From contig NZ_CP050831.1 of assembly GCF_012113595.1 (NCBI RefSeq), forward strand, positions 3,100,001 through 3,164,000: a stretch of DNA of 64,000 nt, given 5' to 3'. The stretch comes from Bacteroides faecium (GTDB lineage Bacteria; Bacteroidota; Bacteroidia; Bacteroidales; Bacteroidaceae). Below, in pieces: positions 45,015-55,445 of this stretch; the stretch's first letter is position 1, and each line of letters starts with the position of its first letter. A program made the position numbers and the translations under genes. The notes under the pieces were generated by a model. That model searched no databases. It had not been told where the DNA came from and saw only the letters and a list, made by a program, of their open reading frames with translations.

Positions 45015-48000
45015 ATGAATCACGCAAAAACAAATTCTCTTCGAAAAAGCCGATGGAATTTATGGAGAATGACCGCTATGCTTTTTGTTTTGTTGTTTGT
45101 ACATTTGTCTACTCAGGCAAAAGATATTGAGAGTGTACAACAGCAAAAAATGTATACGATAAAAGGTGTAATATTGGACGACAAGACCAATGAGCCTATA
45201 ATCGGTGCAAATGTTAAAGTAATTGGCACCTCTTTAGGTACTGTTACTGACCTGGATGGTAATTACCAATTAAAAGTCCCTTCTTCTGCTACTAAAATTG
45301 AGTTCAGCTATATCGGCTATAAAAAGTTGGAAGTATCTTTTTATCCGGATAAACTGAATGATTTCCGGGTTATAAACCTTCAGGAAGATTCTCAAACGCT
45401 GGGGGAAGTAACCGTCGTTGCATTCTCAAAACAGAAAAAAGAAAGTGTGATCAGTTCTATATCAACCATTAAACCAGCAGAACTCAAGGTTCCGAGCAGC
45501 AACCTTACAACTGCTTTGGCTGGTCGTGTAGCAGGACTGATTTCCTATCAACGTAGCGGTGAGCCCGGAAAGGACAACGCTGACTTCTTCGTTCGTGGGG
45601 TAACGACATTCGGATATAAGGCAGACCCCCTCATTCTGATTGACGGGGTGGAGTTGACAAGTACGGACTTAGCGCGTTTGCAGCCGGATGATATCGAAAG
45701 TTTCTCGATAATGAAAGATGCCACTTCGTCCGCCTTGTATGGTGCCCGAGGAGCCAATGGAGTTATTTTGGTCACTACGAAAGAAGGGACGGAAGGAAAA
45801 TTAAAGATATCCGTACGTTTTGAGAACTCGTTTGCGACACCTACGAAAAAAATAGATATCGCAGATCCGATTACTTATATGAGAATGCATAATGAAGCCG
45901 TCACAACACGTAACCCTTTAGCGGCGCAGCCGTACTCGCAAGAAAAAATAGACAATACAATAGCGGGCACAAATCCTTATATGTATCCTGCTGTTGACTG
46001 GTATAATATGCTGTTCAAGAATATGACTTCCAACCAACGTTTTAACATGAACTTGAGTGGCGGTGGAAAAGTGGCACGTTATTACCTGGCAGTCACTTAC
46101 AACCGGGATAATGGTATCTTGAAGGTAGACAAACGGAATAACTTTAATTCAAATATTGCCTTGGATAAGATTTCGGTTCGTTCTAATGTAAATCTGAACC
46201 TGACAAAATCTACGGAAATGATTATCCGCATCAATGCTAACTTTGATGATTATAGTGGCCCGATTGACGGAGGTGAAGGAATGTTCAACAAAGTAATGCG
46301 CGCTAACCCGGTACTTTATCCCGCTTATTATGCGCCGGACGAAGCGAATGCTTATACCGATCACATTTTATTTGGTAACACAGCAACCGCTAATTATATA
46401 AATCCTTATGCAGATATGGTAAAAGGATACAAAGAATATTCAAGAACGGTAGTACTGGCTCAGGCCGAAATAAAACAGAACTTTGATTTTATTACGAAGG
46501 GGTTGACCGCCCGTGTAATGGCAAATACTACCCGCACTTCTTACTTCGACCTAAGTCGGGCTTATAGTCCATATTATTATGTGATCAGCAAGTATGACAA
46601 GATGGACAAGACTTATACATTAAGCAATACAAATGAAAATAGCGCAAAAGAATGGCTTGTATATAAACCGGGTGACAAGATTATCGAATCGACTTTCTAT
46701 CTGGAAGCAGCCGCGCAGTACGACCGTACTTTTGCGGAAAAGCATTCGGTCGGTGGTTTGTTGGTGTATACAATGAAGACGTCTTTGGTGGGTAGTGCAA
46801 AAGACCTTCCCAAGTCTCTGCCTTATCGGAACATCGGGCTTGCCGGTCGTTTCACCTATGGTTATGACAGCCGTTATTTTATAGAAGGTAACTTCGGTTA
46901 TAACGGTTCCGAACGTTTCGCTAAAAAACACCGCTTCGGCTTCTTCCCTTCAATAGGTGCGGGATGGATGATTTCAAATGAAAATTTCTTTAAGCCGTTG
47001 TCGAAAGTCCTGACACAACTTAAACTGAAAGCTACTTATGGCTTAGTCGGTAATGATGCAATTGGTAATGAAAACGACCGCTTCTTTTACATGAGTCAGG
47101 TGAATCAGGGAGCAGGCACTGCTCCTGGGTTTGGGGTGAACTTTAATGGACCTGCGTATCGTCCGACTACGTCAATCACACGATATGCGAATGACGATAT
47201 CACTTGGGAAGTTGCCAAGAAAATGAATCTCGGTATTGAAGCGACTGTGCTGAACGACCTGAATGTTCAGCTTGAATATTTCCGTGAAGATCGTAGCAAC
47301 ATTCTGATGAAACGTGAATCCATTACGCCGGAAATGGGATTGGAAGCCGAAATAAAAGCGAATCTTGGAAAGGCTTATGCGCACGGGATTGACGCTTCGC
47401 TGGATTATAACAAGTATTTTAAGAATAGCCTGTGGCTGACCGGACGTTTTAATTTCACCTACTCTACCAGTAAATATAAGGTATATGAGGAACCCGATTA
47501 CCCGGATGCTCCATGGCGTTCTCATATCAACCATTCTTTAGGACAGACATGGGGATATATCGCCGAGCGTCTTTTTATAGACCAGGCGGATGTTGATAAT
47601 TCTCCTAAGCAGTTCGGTGAATATTTAGCGGGTGATATTAAATATCGTGATATTAATGGAGATGGTATAATAAACGAAAATGACCAGGCCCCTATTGGTT
47701 ATCCTACTTCGCCTGAAATTATATATGGCTTCGGATTGTCAGCCGGATATAAAGGGTTCGATGCCTCTTTCTTCTTCCAGGGGCTGGCTCGTGAGTCATT
47801 TTGGATTGACCAGAAAACTACTGCGCCTTTTGTTGACACGGATGATGTTAAAGAGGTGATTAGTAATAATGCGCTGCTGAACGTTTACGCCAATGACCAT
47901 TGGTCGGAAACCAATCAGAATCCTTATGCTTTGTGGCCTCGTCTGTCGAATACATTGGTTGACAACAACAATAAAACCAGTACATGGTTTATGCGGGACG

Positions 48001-48215
48001 GTAGTTTCCTACGCTTGAAACAAGTGGAAATAGGATATTCACTCCCGGATAAAGTGTTGCATAAACTACGTATGACCAACCTTCGGATTTATCTAAGTGG
48101 AACCAATCTGTTGACATTCAGTAAGTTTAAACTTTGGGATGCTGAAATGGCTGGCAAGGGACTGGGTTACCCGATACAGCGTACGTATAATATCGGTTTA
48201 CAGTTATCATTTTAA
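45015..48215 (+). CDS. SusC-like TonB-dependent transporter without STN domain (operon L3)
   Basis: Outer-membrane glycan importer of 1066 aa. A long N-terminus (MNHAKTNSLRKSRWNLWRM) precedes the signal helix (LFVLLFVHLSTQA); then directly a carboxypeptidase-regulatory-like domain (about 45-125, DDKTNEPIIGANVKV), plug (ending GARGANGVILV) and barrel with aromatic end LQLSF. The STN domain of the other SusC proteins here is missing, which fits the absence of FecR and ECF sigma genes beside it, so regulation must be different. SusD follows after 12 nt. Confidence 0.95.
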   Translation: MNHAKTNSLRKSRWNLWRMTAMLFVLLFVHLSTQAKDIESVQQQKMYTIKGVILDDKTNEPIIGANVKVIGTSLGTVTDLDGNYQLKVPSSATKIEFSYIGYKKLEVSFYPDKLNDFRVINLQEDSQTLGEVTVVAFSKQKKESVISSISTIKPAELKVPSSNLTTALAGRVAGLISYQRSGEPGKDNADFFVRGVTTFGYKADPLILIDGVELTSTDLARLQPDDIESFSIMKDATSSALYGARGANGVILVTTKEGTEGKLKISVRFENSFATPTKKIDIADPITYMRMHNEAVTTRNPLAAQPYSQEKIDNTIAGTNPYMYPAVDWYNMLFKNMTSNQRFNMNLSGGGKVARYYLAVTYNRDNGILKVDKRNNFNSNIALDKISVRSNVNLNLTKSTEMIIRINANFDDYSGPIDGGEGMFNKVMRANPVLYPAYYAPDEANAYTDHILFGNTATANYINPYADMVKGYKEYSRTVVLAQAEIKQNFDFITKGLTARVMANTTRTSYFDLSRAYSPYYYVISKYDKMDKTYTLSNTNENSAKEWLVYKPGDKIIESTFYLEAAAQYDRTFAEKHSVGGLLVYTMKTSLVGSAKDLPKSLPYRNIGLAGRFTYGYDSRYFIEGNFGYNGSERFAKKHRFGFFPSIGAGWMISNENFFKPLSKVLTQLKLKATYGLVGNDAIGNENDRFFYMSQVNQGAGTAPGFGVNFNGPAYRPTTSITRYANDDITWEVAKKMNLGIEATVLNDLNVQLEYFREDRSNILMKRESITPEMGLEAEIKANLGKAYAHGIDASLDYNKYFKNSLWLTGRFNFTYSTSKYKVYEEPDYPDAPWRSHINHSLGQTWGYIAERLFIDQADVDNSPKQFGEYLAGDIKYRDINGDGIINENDQAPIGYPTSPEIIYGFGLSAGYKGFDASFFFQGLARESFWIDQKTTAPFVDTDDVKEVISNNALLNVYANDHWSETNQNPYALWPRLSNTLVDNNNKTSTWFMRDGSFLRLKQVEIGYSLPDKVLHKLRMTNLRIYLSGTNLLTFSKFKLWDAEMAGKGLGYPIQRTYNIGLQLSF

Positions 48216-48227
48216 AGAAGCAGAAGT

Positions 48228-50123
48228 ATGAAGAAAATATATTTTACAATAATACTAATCGGGGCACTGCTCCAGGGGTGTAATTATCTGGACATTATAC
48301 CTGATGATACACCGACACTCGACCATTCTTTTGCAAACGCACTTACTACCGAGCATTATCTGTTTACTTGTTATGCAGGTCTGCCGAAAGAATCGGATGT
48401 CACATATAACCCGGCGTTTCTTGCCGGAGACGAGTTCTGGTCATGGGAGAATCTTATTAAATTTGCAGAATATCCCGATATTTATCTGTCATGGATGATT
48501 GCTCGCGGAGAACAGAACACGAACTCTCCCTATCAGAATAAATATGAAAGCGGAGGGCTGTGGAATACAATTCGCAAATGCAATACTTTTATTGAACGTG
48601 TAGACGAAGTAAAAGGGCTCAAAGAACTGGACGCCCGTCAATGGAAAGCGGAAGCAAAAGTAATCAAGGCTTACTGTCATTTCTACCTGATGAGAATGTA
48701 CGGACCTATCCCGTTGGTCAAGGAAAACCTTCCGATTGATGCAAGTCCCGAAGCAGTGCGTCTTAAAAGGAATACGTGGGACGAATGTGTCGATTATGTC
48801 GTCCAATTATTGGATGAGGCTGCGCCGGATCTTCCAATTGCTATTTATTCACGTATTGACAATCTGGGGCGTATAACCCGGACGATAGCCCTGTCCCTGA
48901 AAGCAAAGGTACTGCTTACTTCTGCTTCACCGCAATTTAACGGGAACTCCTATTACGATGAGTTCAAGAATAAGGACGGAGAGCATTTGTTTGGAGAAAA
49001 GGATGACAATAAGTGGGCGATAGCCGCGCAAGCTTGTGAAGAAGCGATTGCGCTTTGCGAAGGTCCCGAAGCGAATATGCGACTTTATCAATATACGAGT
49101 TTGCAGGATATTCCTGATGAGTTGTTAAAATCGGAATACACCATTCGTGGAAGTGTGACCGATAAGGAATGGAATAGTGAATTAATCTGGGGATCGGTCA
49201 TTTCTCCGGGAGCTATTCAGAAAGAAGTCCAGGCTTATTTGGATCCGGATAAATTACAGATAGGCAGTCATATACATCTTTCATTAAATGTCAATAAGAA
49301 AATAGCAGACCAATATTATACTTCACATGGAATACCTATTGAGGAAGACAAAGACTGGACGGGAATAGATAAGGAGGCTTTAAGGACGGCAACGGCAGAA
49401 GAGGAGGTCGTGATTCGCGGTACCACTGCACAGGTTAATTTCAACCGTGAACCCAGATTTTACGCTTCTCTCGGTTTTAACTGCGGAGTTTGGTATGGCT
49501 CAGGGAAAAAAGATGACGCCCCATTCGTTTTACAAGGATTATATGGACAAACCTCGAACTCGACACAGGGAGAACGTTGTTGTGTCACCGGATACTGGGG
49601 CAAGAAATTGGTGAACATGGCGTCTGTGCAAACTCAAAAAACGGTTTACTCAGCCCAAGCATATCCGTGGCCTATTATTCGTCTGGCGGATCTTTACCTG
49701 ATGTATGCCGAAGCGTTAAACGAGTCGGGAGGTGAAACTCCACGGCAGGAGGTTTATGATTATGTAGATAAGGTAAGAACCCGTGCCGGACTGGAAGGCG
49801 TAAAAAACAGTTGGACAAAATATTCGATAAACCCGAACAAGCCAAATTCGAAAGACGGTATGCGTGAAATTATCCAACGGGAACGCTTAATTGAATTATC
49901 GTTGGAGGGGCACCGCTTTTGGGATTTGCGGCGTTGGTTGAAAACTGCTGAGTATATGGCGAAACCTGTAACAGGCTGGGATTGTACTCAAAGAACAACG
50001 GAAAATTATTATAAGGAGAGAGTGCTCTTTTTGCAGTCATTTACAGCTCGTGATTATCTGTGGCCTTTGTCTATCTCATTGTTAAATAAGAACACAAATT
50101 TAGTCCAAACGATTGGATGGTAA
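48228..50123 (+). CDS. SusD/RagB-family surface lipoprotein (operon L3)
   Basis: Surface glycan-binding partner of the L3 SusC (631 aa). Lipobox LLQGC (Cys18), then NYLDIIPDDTPTLDH. SusD helical domains with VDKVRTRAGL and the C-terminal LSLEGHRFWDLRRWLKT segment. It ends NTNLVQTIGW. Lies between SusC (12 nt) and a DUF4959-type lipoprotein (25 nt). Substrate not deducible. Confidence 0.95.
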   Translation: MKKIYFTIILIGALLQGCNYLDIIPDDTPTLDHSFANALTTEHYLFTCYAGLPKESDVTYNPAFLAGDEFWSWENLIKFAEYPDIYLSWMIARGEQNTNSPYQNKYESGGLWNTIRKCNTFIERVDEVKGLKELDARQWKAEAKVIKAYCHFYLMRMYGPIPLVKENLPIDASPEAVRLKRNTWDECVDYVVQLLDEAAPDLPIAIYSRIDNLGRITRTIALSLKAKVLLTSASPQFNGNSYYDEFKNKDGEHLFGEKDDNKWAIAAQACEEAIALCEGPEANMRLYQYTSLQDIPDELLKSEYTIRGSVTDKEWNSELIWGSVISPGAIQKEVQAYLDPDKLQIGSHIHLSLNVNKKIADQYYTSHGIPIEEDKDWTGIDKEALRTATAEEEVVIRGTTAQVNFNREPRFYASLGFNCGVWYGSGKKDDAPFVLQGLYGQTSNSTQGERCCVTGYWGKKLVNMASVQTQKTVYSAQAYPWPIIRLADLYLMYAEALNESGGETPRQEVYDYVDKVRTRAGLEGVKNSWTKYSINPNKPNSKDGMREIIQRERLIELSLEGHRFWDLRRWLKTAEYMAKPVTGWDCTQRTTENYYKERVLFLQSFTARDYLWPLSISLLNKNTNLVQTIGW

Positions 50124-50148
50124 GTATAACTCTTAAAAGAAATATAAA

Positions 50149-51324
50149 ATGAAATATAGTTACTTTTTATTCGCTTTATTCTTCTTCCTGGCTTGTGAAG
50201 ATGTGGAAAGAAAACCTATCGACCAAGATAGTGTTGCTCCTCAACAAGTGACGGATGTGGTAATATCTCCGATTCCGGGCGGAGCGAAAATCTCCTACCG
50301 GCTGCCACCGGATCCGGACCTTCTCTATATAGAGGCTGCCTATACATTGCCTAATGGAGATAATTTGCATGTTAACTCCTCTTACAACGGGCGTTCTATT
50401 CTGGTAGAAGGGTTTGCTGAGGTGAAAGAGTACCAGGTTGCTTTGACGAGTGTAGATCGTGCCGGTAACCGTTCCGAACCATATATTGTAAATTTCACTC
50501 CGGATACTCCGCCGGTCGTCGCAGTCTTTAACTCCATAGAAATGCAGGCTGATTTTGGCGGGGTTAACTTGCGATGGATCAATCCCACAGGAGCCGAACT
50601 GGCCATCATTACTTTTAAAAAAGATCAATTCGGGGATAATGTTAATATCGATACCTATTATACATCATCCAAAGAGGGTAATTATACGGTCAGAGGACAG
50701 GCGATTGAAGAGACGGATTTCTCCGTACAAGTACGTGATAAGTGGAATAACTTGTCAGCGCTCAAGCAGCAATCACTGTTGCCTATTTACGAAGAAAAGC
50801 TGAACCGCAACAACTTTAAATCTTTGGGAGCGGACTATTTCAACCAGGTGCAAGATTATGGCAATGTTGTAAAATTCTGGGATGGTAACTTTGAGTTTAA
50901 CGCATTTGGCCAAAGTAATATTCCCTGGTATGCTTCTTTCTCTTTAGGCGACAAACCGATACGCTTGAGCCGTATTGTTATCTGGCAATATGCATGGGCG
51001 GCTACCGGCAACTATGGGCACTATTACTATGGTGGAAACGGAAAGTTATATAAAGTTTACGGAAGTAATAATCCCACAACGGATATGGAAGGGTGGACGC
51101 TACTTCAAACCTGCCCGATTGTAAAGCCGTCCGGACTGCCAATAGGCTTTGGGCGTGAATATATGTCTGATGAAGACTTTGACCTGGCCCACAACAAGGG
51201 ACATGAATTTTTGATTCCATTGGATGCTCCACCTGTACGATACATCCGTATAGAGAGCCTTGAGGGTTTTGAATCAAATCTAGGCGTATGCTCGGAACTG
51301 GAATTCTATGGTGACCCAAGATAA
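50149..51324 (+). CDS. DUF4959/DUF5126/DUF5000-type surface lipoprotein (operon L3)
   Basis: 391-aa lipoprotein (signal with lipobox FFLAC, Cys16). Order: N-terminal fibronectin-like DUF4959 (about 20-120, APQQVTDVVISPIPGGAKISYRLP), a second sandwich of DUF5126 type (about 125-215) and a C-terminal galactose-binding-like DUF5000 domain (about 225-390, ending CSELEFYGDPR). This three-part layout is common directly after SusD in Bacteroides and is thought to bind glycans at the surface. Next gene starts 16 nt on. Confidence 0.88.
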   Translation: MKYSYFLFALFFFLACEDVERKPIDQDSVAPQQVTDVVISPIPGGAKISYRLPPDPDLLYIEAAYTLPNGDNLHVNSSYNGRSILVEGFAEVKEYQVALTSVDRAGNRSEPYIVNFTPDTPPVVAVFNSIEMQADFGGVNLRWINPTGAELAIITFKKDQFGDNVNIDTYYTSSKEGNYTVRGQAIEETDFSVQVRDKWNNLSALKQQSLLPIYEEKLNRNNFKSLGADYFNQVQDYGNVVKFWDGNFEFNAFGQSNIPWYASFSLGDKPIRLSRIVIWQYAWAATGNYGHYYYGGNGKLYKVYGSNNPTTDMEGWTLLQTCPIVKPSGLPIGFGREYMSDEDFDLAHNKGHEFLIPLDAPPVRYIRIESLEGFESNLGVCSELEFYGDPR

Positions 51325-51340
51325 CTAAAATTTATTGAAT

Positions 51341-52741
51341 ATGAAAACATTGAAATATATAACAATCGTACTAAGCGCTGCAAGCCTGCTTGCTTCTTGT
51401 GATTCTATGGAAGACTCCTATAAAGACTATTTGGAAGGAGGTGAAATTGTATACCGGGCAAAAGCCAAGGAGGTCGTTGCATATTCTGGATACAACCGCG
51501 CCAAACTGGCTTGGACACTAGAATATCCTACCCAGGTGGTCAAATGTCAAATCCGTGAAGGAGAAAAAATACTGGCCGAAATTCCTGTGGAATACCAGGA
51601 CAGGCTGGAATTTGAATATGTTCTTGAAAATTTGCCGGAAAAGACATACACATTCTCCATATACTCCATGGATAAAGAAGGTAACAGCTCGATAAAAAGC
51701 GATGTCATAGTGGATGTGTACGGAGAGCGATATATGAATACTTTGCGTACCGGTCGTTTTGTTCAAGCGGTACTCAGGCAACCGGACAATGCCAATACGG
51801 CATTGGTCATATTATCAACCAGCATTTCATCAAAAGTTGTGGCTACTGAAGTGTATTACAAGTCCATATCGGGAGAAGAAAAGCATGAACGTATAGATGC
51901 AAGCGTGGACAAGCTTCTCTTGGATGACGTGGCGGAGGATTCATATTTTAACCTGAGAGATGTTTGGAAACCGTCTGATACCGCTATTGATGACTTTGCG
52001 GCACCTGTAAAAGAATGCGGCGCTTCGGATATTCCCACTGGGTTGTCACGGTCTTTTACATATATATATAAGACAGATCCCGCAACGGTGGTAGCTACCT
52101 TGTCTGCTGCACGTACGGACGCGGGCGTGGTACGTTCGGTTATCCATTATGACGACGAGGATATTACGGTGGATCCGGCTACCTTGGAAGTAATCCTGAC
52201 CAATGTTTCTGATAATGCGGTGATTTCTATCGAAACGTTCATTGAGGATGACGAAAAAGAATACGTAGCTCCTACTCTCAAGGTGGATGCGAATGCACTG
52301 GTAACTAAAATAGCAATGGATAATTGGGCGGTAATCGGTTATTCTTCCCAGCAGGAAACCGGTGAAAGTGGTGGCGGTCATGCCGAGCATGCAATTGACG
52401 GTGATATAAATACATATTGGCATACCCAGTATAATCCGACAAAACCTGATTATCCTCATTATCTGACTATTGACTTACAAATAACTGCCACTATCCGTGC
52501 GATTGCCGTGGCACGCCGGAATGGTAATAACAATTTTGCTGCGAAAATGCGCTTGGAAGTCAGCCCGGATAATGAAAATTGGGAAAGTGCTGGAGAATTT
52601 ACCCCTAACGGTACTATTAATGGCCTGCAAATGTACACACTGGAGAAATCGTTAAGCGGACGGTATGTAAAACTGACAGCATTAAAAGGAGTATCTGCGA
52701 ATCCTTATTTTTGTATGAGTGAGATGAACCTGTATGAGTGA
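51341..52741 (+). CDS. DUF4998 / F5-8 type C surface lipoprotein (operon L3)
   Basis: 466-aa lipoprotein from ATG 51341 (lipobox LLASC; an upstream in-frame TTG is not needed). N-terminal DUF4998-like region (about 20-210: MEDSYKDYLEGGEIVYRAKAKEVVAYSGYNRAKL is split here only for length: it begins MEDSYKDYLEGGEI), a middle linker domain, and a C-terminal F5/8C galactose-binding-like domain (about 330-466; HAIDGDINTYWHTQYN, ending MSEMNLYE). Last gene of L3, followed by hairpins. Confidence 0.85.
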   Translation: MKTLKYITIVLSAASLLASCDSMEDSYKDYLEGGEIVYRAKAKEVVAYSGYNRAKLAWTLEYPTQVVKCQIREGEKILAEIPVEYQDRLEFEYVLENLPEKTYTFSIYSMDKEGNSSIKSDVIVDVYGERYMNTLRTGRFVQAVLRQPDNANTALVILSTSISSKVVATEVYYKSISGEEKHERIDASVDKLLLDDVAEDSYFNLRDVWKPSDTAIDDFAAPVKECGASDIPTGLSRSFTYIYKTDPATVVATLSAARTDAGVVRSVIHYDDEDITVDPATLEVILTNVSDNAVISIETFIEDDEKEYVAPTLKVDANALVTKIAMDNWAVIGYSSQQETGESGGGHAEHAIDGDINTYWHTQYNPTKPDYPHYLTIDLQITATIRAIAVARRNGNNNFAAKMRLEVSPDNENWESAGEFTPNGTINGLQMYTLEKSLSGRYVKLTALKGVSANPYFCMSEMNLYE

Positions 52742-52758
52742 GATAAATCCGTAAATAA

Positions 52759-52830
52759 GGATAGTTCCCCCTTTTAATACTATCCTGTTTCAAAGAGGGT
52801 GTGGCAAATTGAAAAATGTCACACCCTCTT
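52759..52830. terminator. Two hairpins between the convergent L3 operon and the SGNH gene
   Basis: GGATAGT (52759) pairs with ACTATCC (to 52785) and then AAGAGGGTGTG (52793) with CACACCCTCTT (to 52830). The second has an 11-bp stem and can serve either strand. Confidence 0.75.
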
Positions 52831-52864
52831 ATGAAGAAAAAGGACTTGCAGCTTTACGGAACTT

Positions 52865-54616
52865 CTAAATATGTTTTTTTAAAGTCTCAGCTATTTTTTC
52901 GTATCCTTCAGCGTTCGGATGCAGTCCGTCGATGAATAAGGCGGAGTTGATGATACCACCTTTGCTGGTGAGCAAGGAAGTAAGATCAATATACGTACAA
53001 TTCTTTTCTAATTTCTTACGAAGCCCTTTGTTGATTTGCAAGATGCGCTTTTCCATGTTTTTTCTCGGCAAGATTCCCATTACGCATAGTTTAGCTTGTG
53101 GCTGGCGTGTTTTTACGGCTTCGGTGACCCCGAGGATACCTTGTATTATTTCTTCGTCAGTGTTAAATTGAAGATTATTGGTTCCTATCAGCAGAAAAAT
53201 CGTATTAGCTTTGAAACCGTCCAGTTCACCGTGGTAGATACGCCATAGTACGTTTTCTGTTTTATCCCAGCCGAAGCCTAGATTGTGTACTGATTTGTTT
53301 TCGAATAGTTTTTCCCAGGCTTCCTTACCACGCTGTGTCCGTGCAGCCGGTTCGCCAGCCCAGAAGTGTGTGATGGAATTGCCTATCATGACAATTTCCG
53401 GGGCGTTCTGCCGGTTTAGTTTCAAGACTTCTTCGTGTCGTTCATACCAGTCGTAGGAGTCTCTTTGTTGTTTGCATGGGATGCATGAAGTAGGGCCTTC
53501 ACTCTTTTCATGCAGAATCTCCCGTATTTTTTTCAGGTAACTATCCGCATATTGCTGCATGCCCAAGTCTGTTGCGTGAACTCCGTCTACCATACCGTCT
53601 GCCGGAATGTCTATTTCTTCTTTTGTCAAATAGTAAATATCCGCAATTTGTTCCTGTTGCAAGGCATCGTATGCTTTGCGTAGTTCGGTATTAGCCATGC
53701 GGTATGATTTTTCCGCTTCTTCGGAACTGGCATCGTTGGCGTATCCGTCGTGTTCTACCAGCAAAATGGGAGCTTTGCTGACATTACGCAGCTTTTTTAC
53801 TCCTGCTAAAGTGCGGTCATATACAACCTTTGCTTTTTCTCCCGGCAGGTTGGGCATGCAGTCGATAATAAACAGTTTGGCGTCGATTTCTGATAATAAG
53901 TCGAATAATTCGCTTTCTAGTCTGCCGTTACCGGAAAAACCTAAATTAATGACAGGGTGTCCCGACTTTCTATTTAGTATGTTGCCCCACGCCATTCCCG
54001 GGCGTGAAGCACAAGCTCCCTGCGCTATGGAGGTTCCGTAAATCACCAGGGGCTTCTCCTGTGAGACGGGAAGGAAGCGGAAAGAAGCACTTTCGGGTAC
54101 GCCTATCTCCAGCCATGACACATTATTATAGAGAGGTAGAAATAACTGATACTCGAAGCCGTCTCTAGCTTTGGAGGCATACGAAAGTTCGCTGAAATCG
54201 TATGTGATTGTATCTCGCATGGCATACCGTCCGGCGCACCAGCGTTCTTGGCCGTTGTTGTCTGTAGCGTATAAGTCAATACCTGATACGCCTGTTGCCG
54301 GCATATGCGGCATAGAAAGGGAACCTTTTACAACATAGCGTACCTTTATTTCCGGTGAATTAGAGCGGAAAGCGATGGATAATCCTGCACTTTGGAGTGA
54401 TAAGTTCCATACGTCTCTTCTCACTTTTTCTCTGGCTCGTTGCGGAAGGCGTGTATAAGCTGTTGATGGTTCTTCCTGCTGTCCTTGCCATGCTTGTCCG
54501 CGTACGACCGGAAATTTTTCTTTTTGTGGATTGAACCACTTGTATTGTGCTTTTAGTGTTAAACTGCATCCGAAAAGAAGGATGAGGGAAAAAGTGTATA
54601 AATGTGTTGTTTTCAT
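52865..54616 (-). CDS. Tandem SGNH/GDSL-type hydrolase, probable exported carbohydrate esterase
   Basis: 583-aa exported protein with two esterase domains. Signal peptide with LFGC or cleavage after KAQ. First half: GxDLY-type beta domain (SGIDLYATDN, about 115-125) and SGNH domain with Ser in YGTSIAQGA (about 195) and DGVHATDLG (Asp/His). Second half: another SGNH hydrolase with VMIGNSITHF (Ser), LLIGTNNLQ and DGLHPNAEGYE (Asp/His). Both triads look complete. Possible substrates are acetylated sugars such as O-acetyl sialic acids (inference). It follows a Crp-like gene by 25 nt, probably in one operon. Confidence 0.88.
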   Translation of the reverse strand: MKTTHLYTFSLILLFGCSLTLKAQYKWFNPQKEKFPVVRGQAWQGQQEEPSTAYTRLPQRAREKVRRDVWNLSLQSAGLSIAFRSNSPEIKVRYVVKGSLSMPHMPATGVSGIDLYATDNNGQERWCAGRYAMRDTITYDFSELSYASKARDGFEYQLFLPLYNNVSWLEIGVPESASFRFLPVSQEKPLVIYGTSIAQGACASRPGMAWGNILNRKSGHPVINLGFSGNGRLESELFDLLSEIDAKLFIIDCMPNLPGEKAKVVYDRTLAGVKKLRNVSKAPILLVEHDGYANDASSEEAEKSYRMANTELRKAYDALQQEQIADIYYLTKEEIDIPADGMVDGVHATDLGMQQYADSYLKKIREILHEKSEGPTSCIPCKQQRDSYDWYERHEEVLKLNRQNAPEIVMIGNSITHFWAGEPAARTQRGKEAWEKLFENKSVHNLGFGWDKTENVLWRIYHGELDGFKANTIFLLIGTNNLQFNTDEEIIQGILGVTEAVKTRQPQAKLCVMGILPRKNMEKRILQINKGLRKKLEKNCTYIDLTSLLTSKGGIINSALFIDGLHPNAEGYEKIAETLKKHI

Positions 54617-54641
54617 GAAGGTATTGGATTTATATTGGCGA

Positions 54642-55307
54642 TTAAATAATCAGCTTCTGCGCATCCGGAATAAGAATTTCCTTTCTTCGTAGTTCAAGCA
54701 AGCCGCTATCTTGCAATTCATTAAGCGCTTTGGAAGTATTCAACCGGGTGTCGTCCAAATAGCGGGCGAGGTCGTCCATCTTTACTTTAAATATCTTTTC
54801 TCCCTGTGTCTTTTCGCAATGTAGCAGGACAAAACGGATGATTTTGCTTTTTAAATCCTGTGTGGGTTCTTCCCATAAGCGTGAATAAAGATTTTGTGCC
54901 CGGTTACTGACAATATTCATGTAGTTGAGCCGGAAAATCTCGTATTTAAACAGGTCGCTGAGTACAAACACTTTATTGATACTTACCGTATGTGCTTCCG
55001 TGTGCGCTATATAAGAAGAATTATAATTGGTATTCATTCCAAATAACGACTGCGGCTCTATCAGATAGGGCGCTTCCATTTGCTCAATGACAGTGTAAAT
55101 GTTTTCTTTAGAATTGGTGACGATTGAGACTTCGCCTTTTAGCAGAAAACGGAGCTGGGTACAAGGACTACCACTTTCAATGATAGTTTCTCCCGCTTTA
55201 TGCTTGATAAAGTGTAGCTTTACCTTATCCAGTATACTGGTGAAATCTTCATGACAAAGACCTTGGAATAAAGGCAATTGGAGCAAAGTGTCGAACATTG
55301 TTTCCAT
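54642..55307 (-). CDS. Crp/Fnr-family transcription regulator
   Basis: 221 aa: a cyclic-nucleotide-binding-like beta-barrel (about 5-125; [31 protein letters not shown]), a dimer helix (about 125-150) and a C-terminal winged helix (about 155-221; [39 protein letters not shown], longer motif beginning [12 protein letters not shown]). The effector is unknown; the Fnr iron-sulfur cysteine cluster is absent. It is followed after 25 nt by the SGNH hydrolase gene, its likely co-transcribed partner. Confidence 0.9.
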   Translation of the reverse strand: METMFDTLLQLPLFQGLCHEDFTSILDKVKLHFIKHKAGETIIESGSPCTQLRFLLKGEVSIVTNSKENIYTVIEQMEAPYLIEPQSLFGMNTNYNSSYIAHTEAHTVSINKVFVLSDLFKYEIFRLNYMNIVSNRAQNLYSRLWEEPTQDLKSKIIRFVLLHCEKTQGEKIFKVKMDDLARYLDDTRLNTSKALNELQDSGLLELRRKEILIPDAQKLII

Positions 55308-55395
55308 ACGTCGTAATCTCTTGTTAATCGTACAAATTTACTCATAATGCGACACTACTGTCAACATATACCCCTTCTTTTTGTTTTTTTTATTG

Positions 55396-55424
55396 TTTGA
55401 ATGCATAAAAATAGAGTATATTTG
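55396..55424 (+). promoter_or_regulatory. Primary-sigma promoter of marC
   Basis: TTTG (55396-55399), 17 nt, TATATTTG (55417-55424). An AGGAGGG ribosome site follows 2-8 nt before ATG 55446, unusually strong for this genome. Confidence 0.65.
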
Positions 55425-55445
55425 CAGAAAAAAAAGGAGGGAATT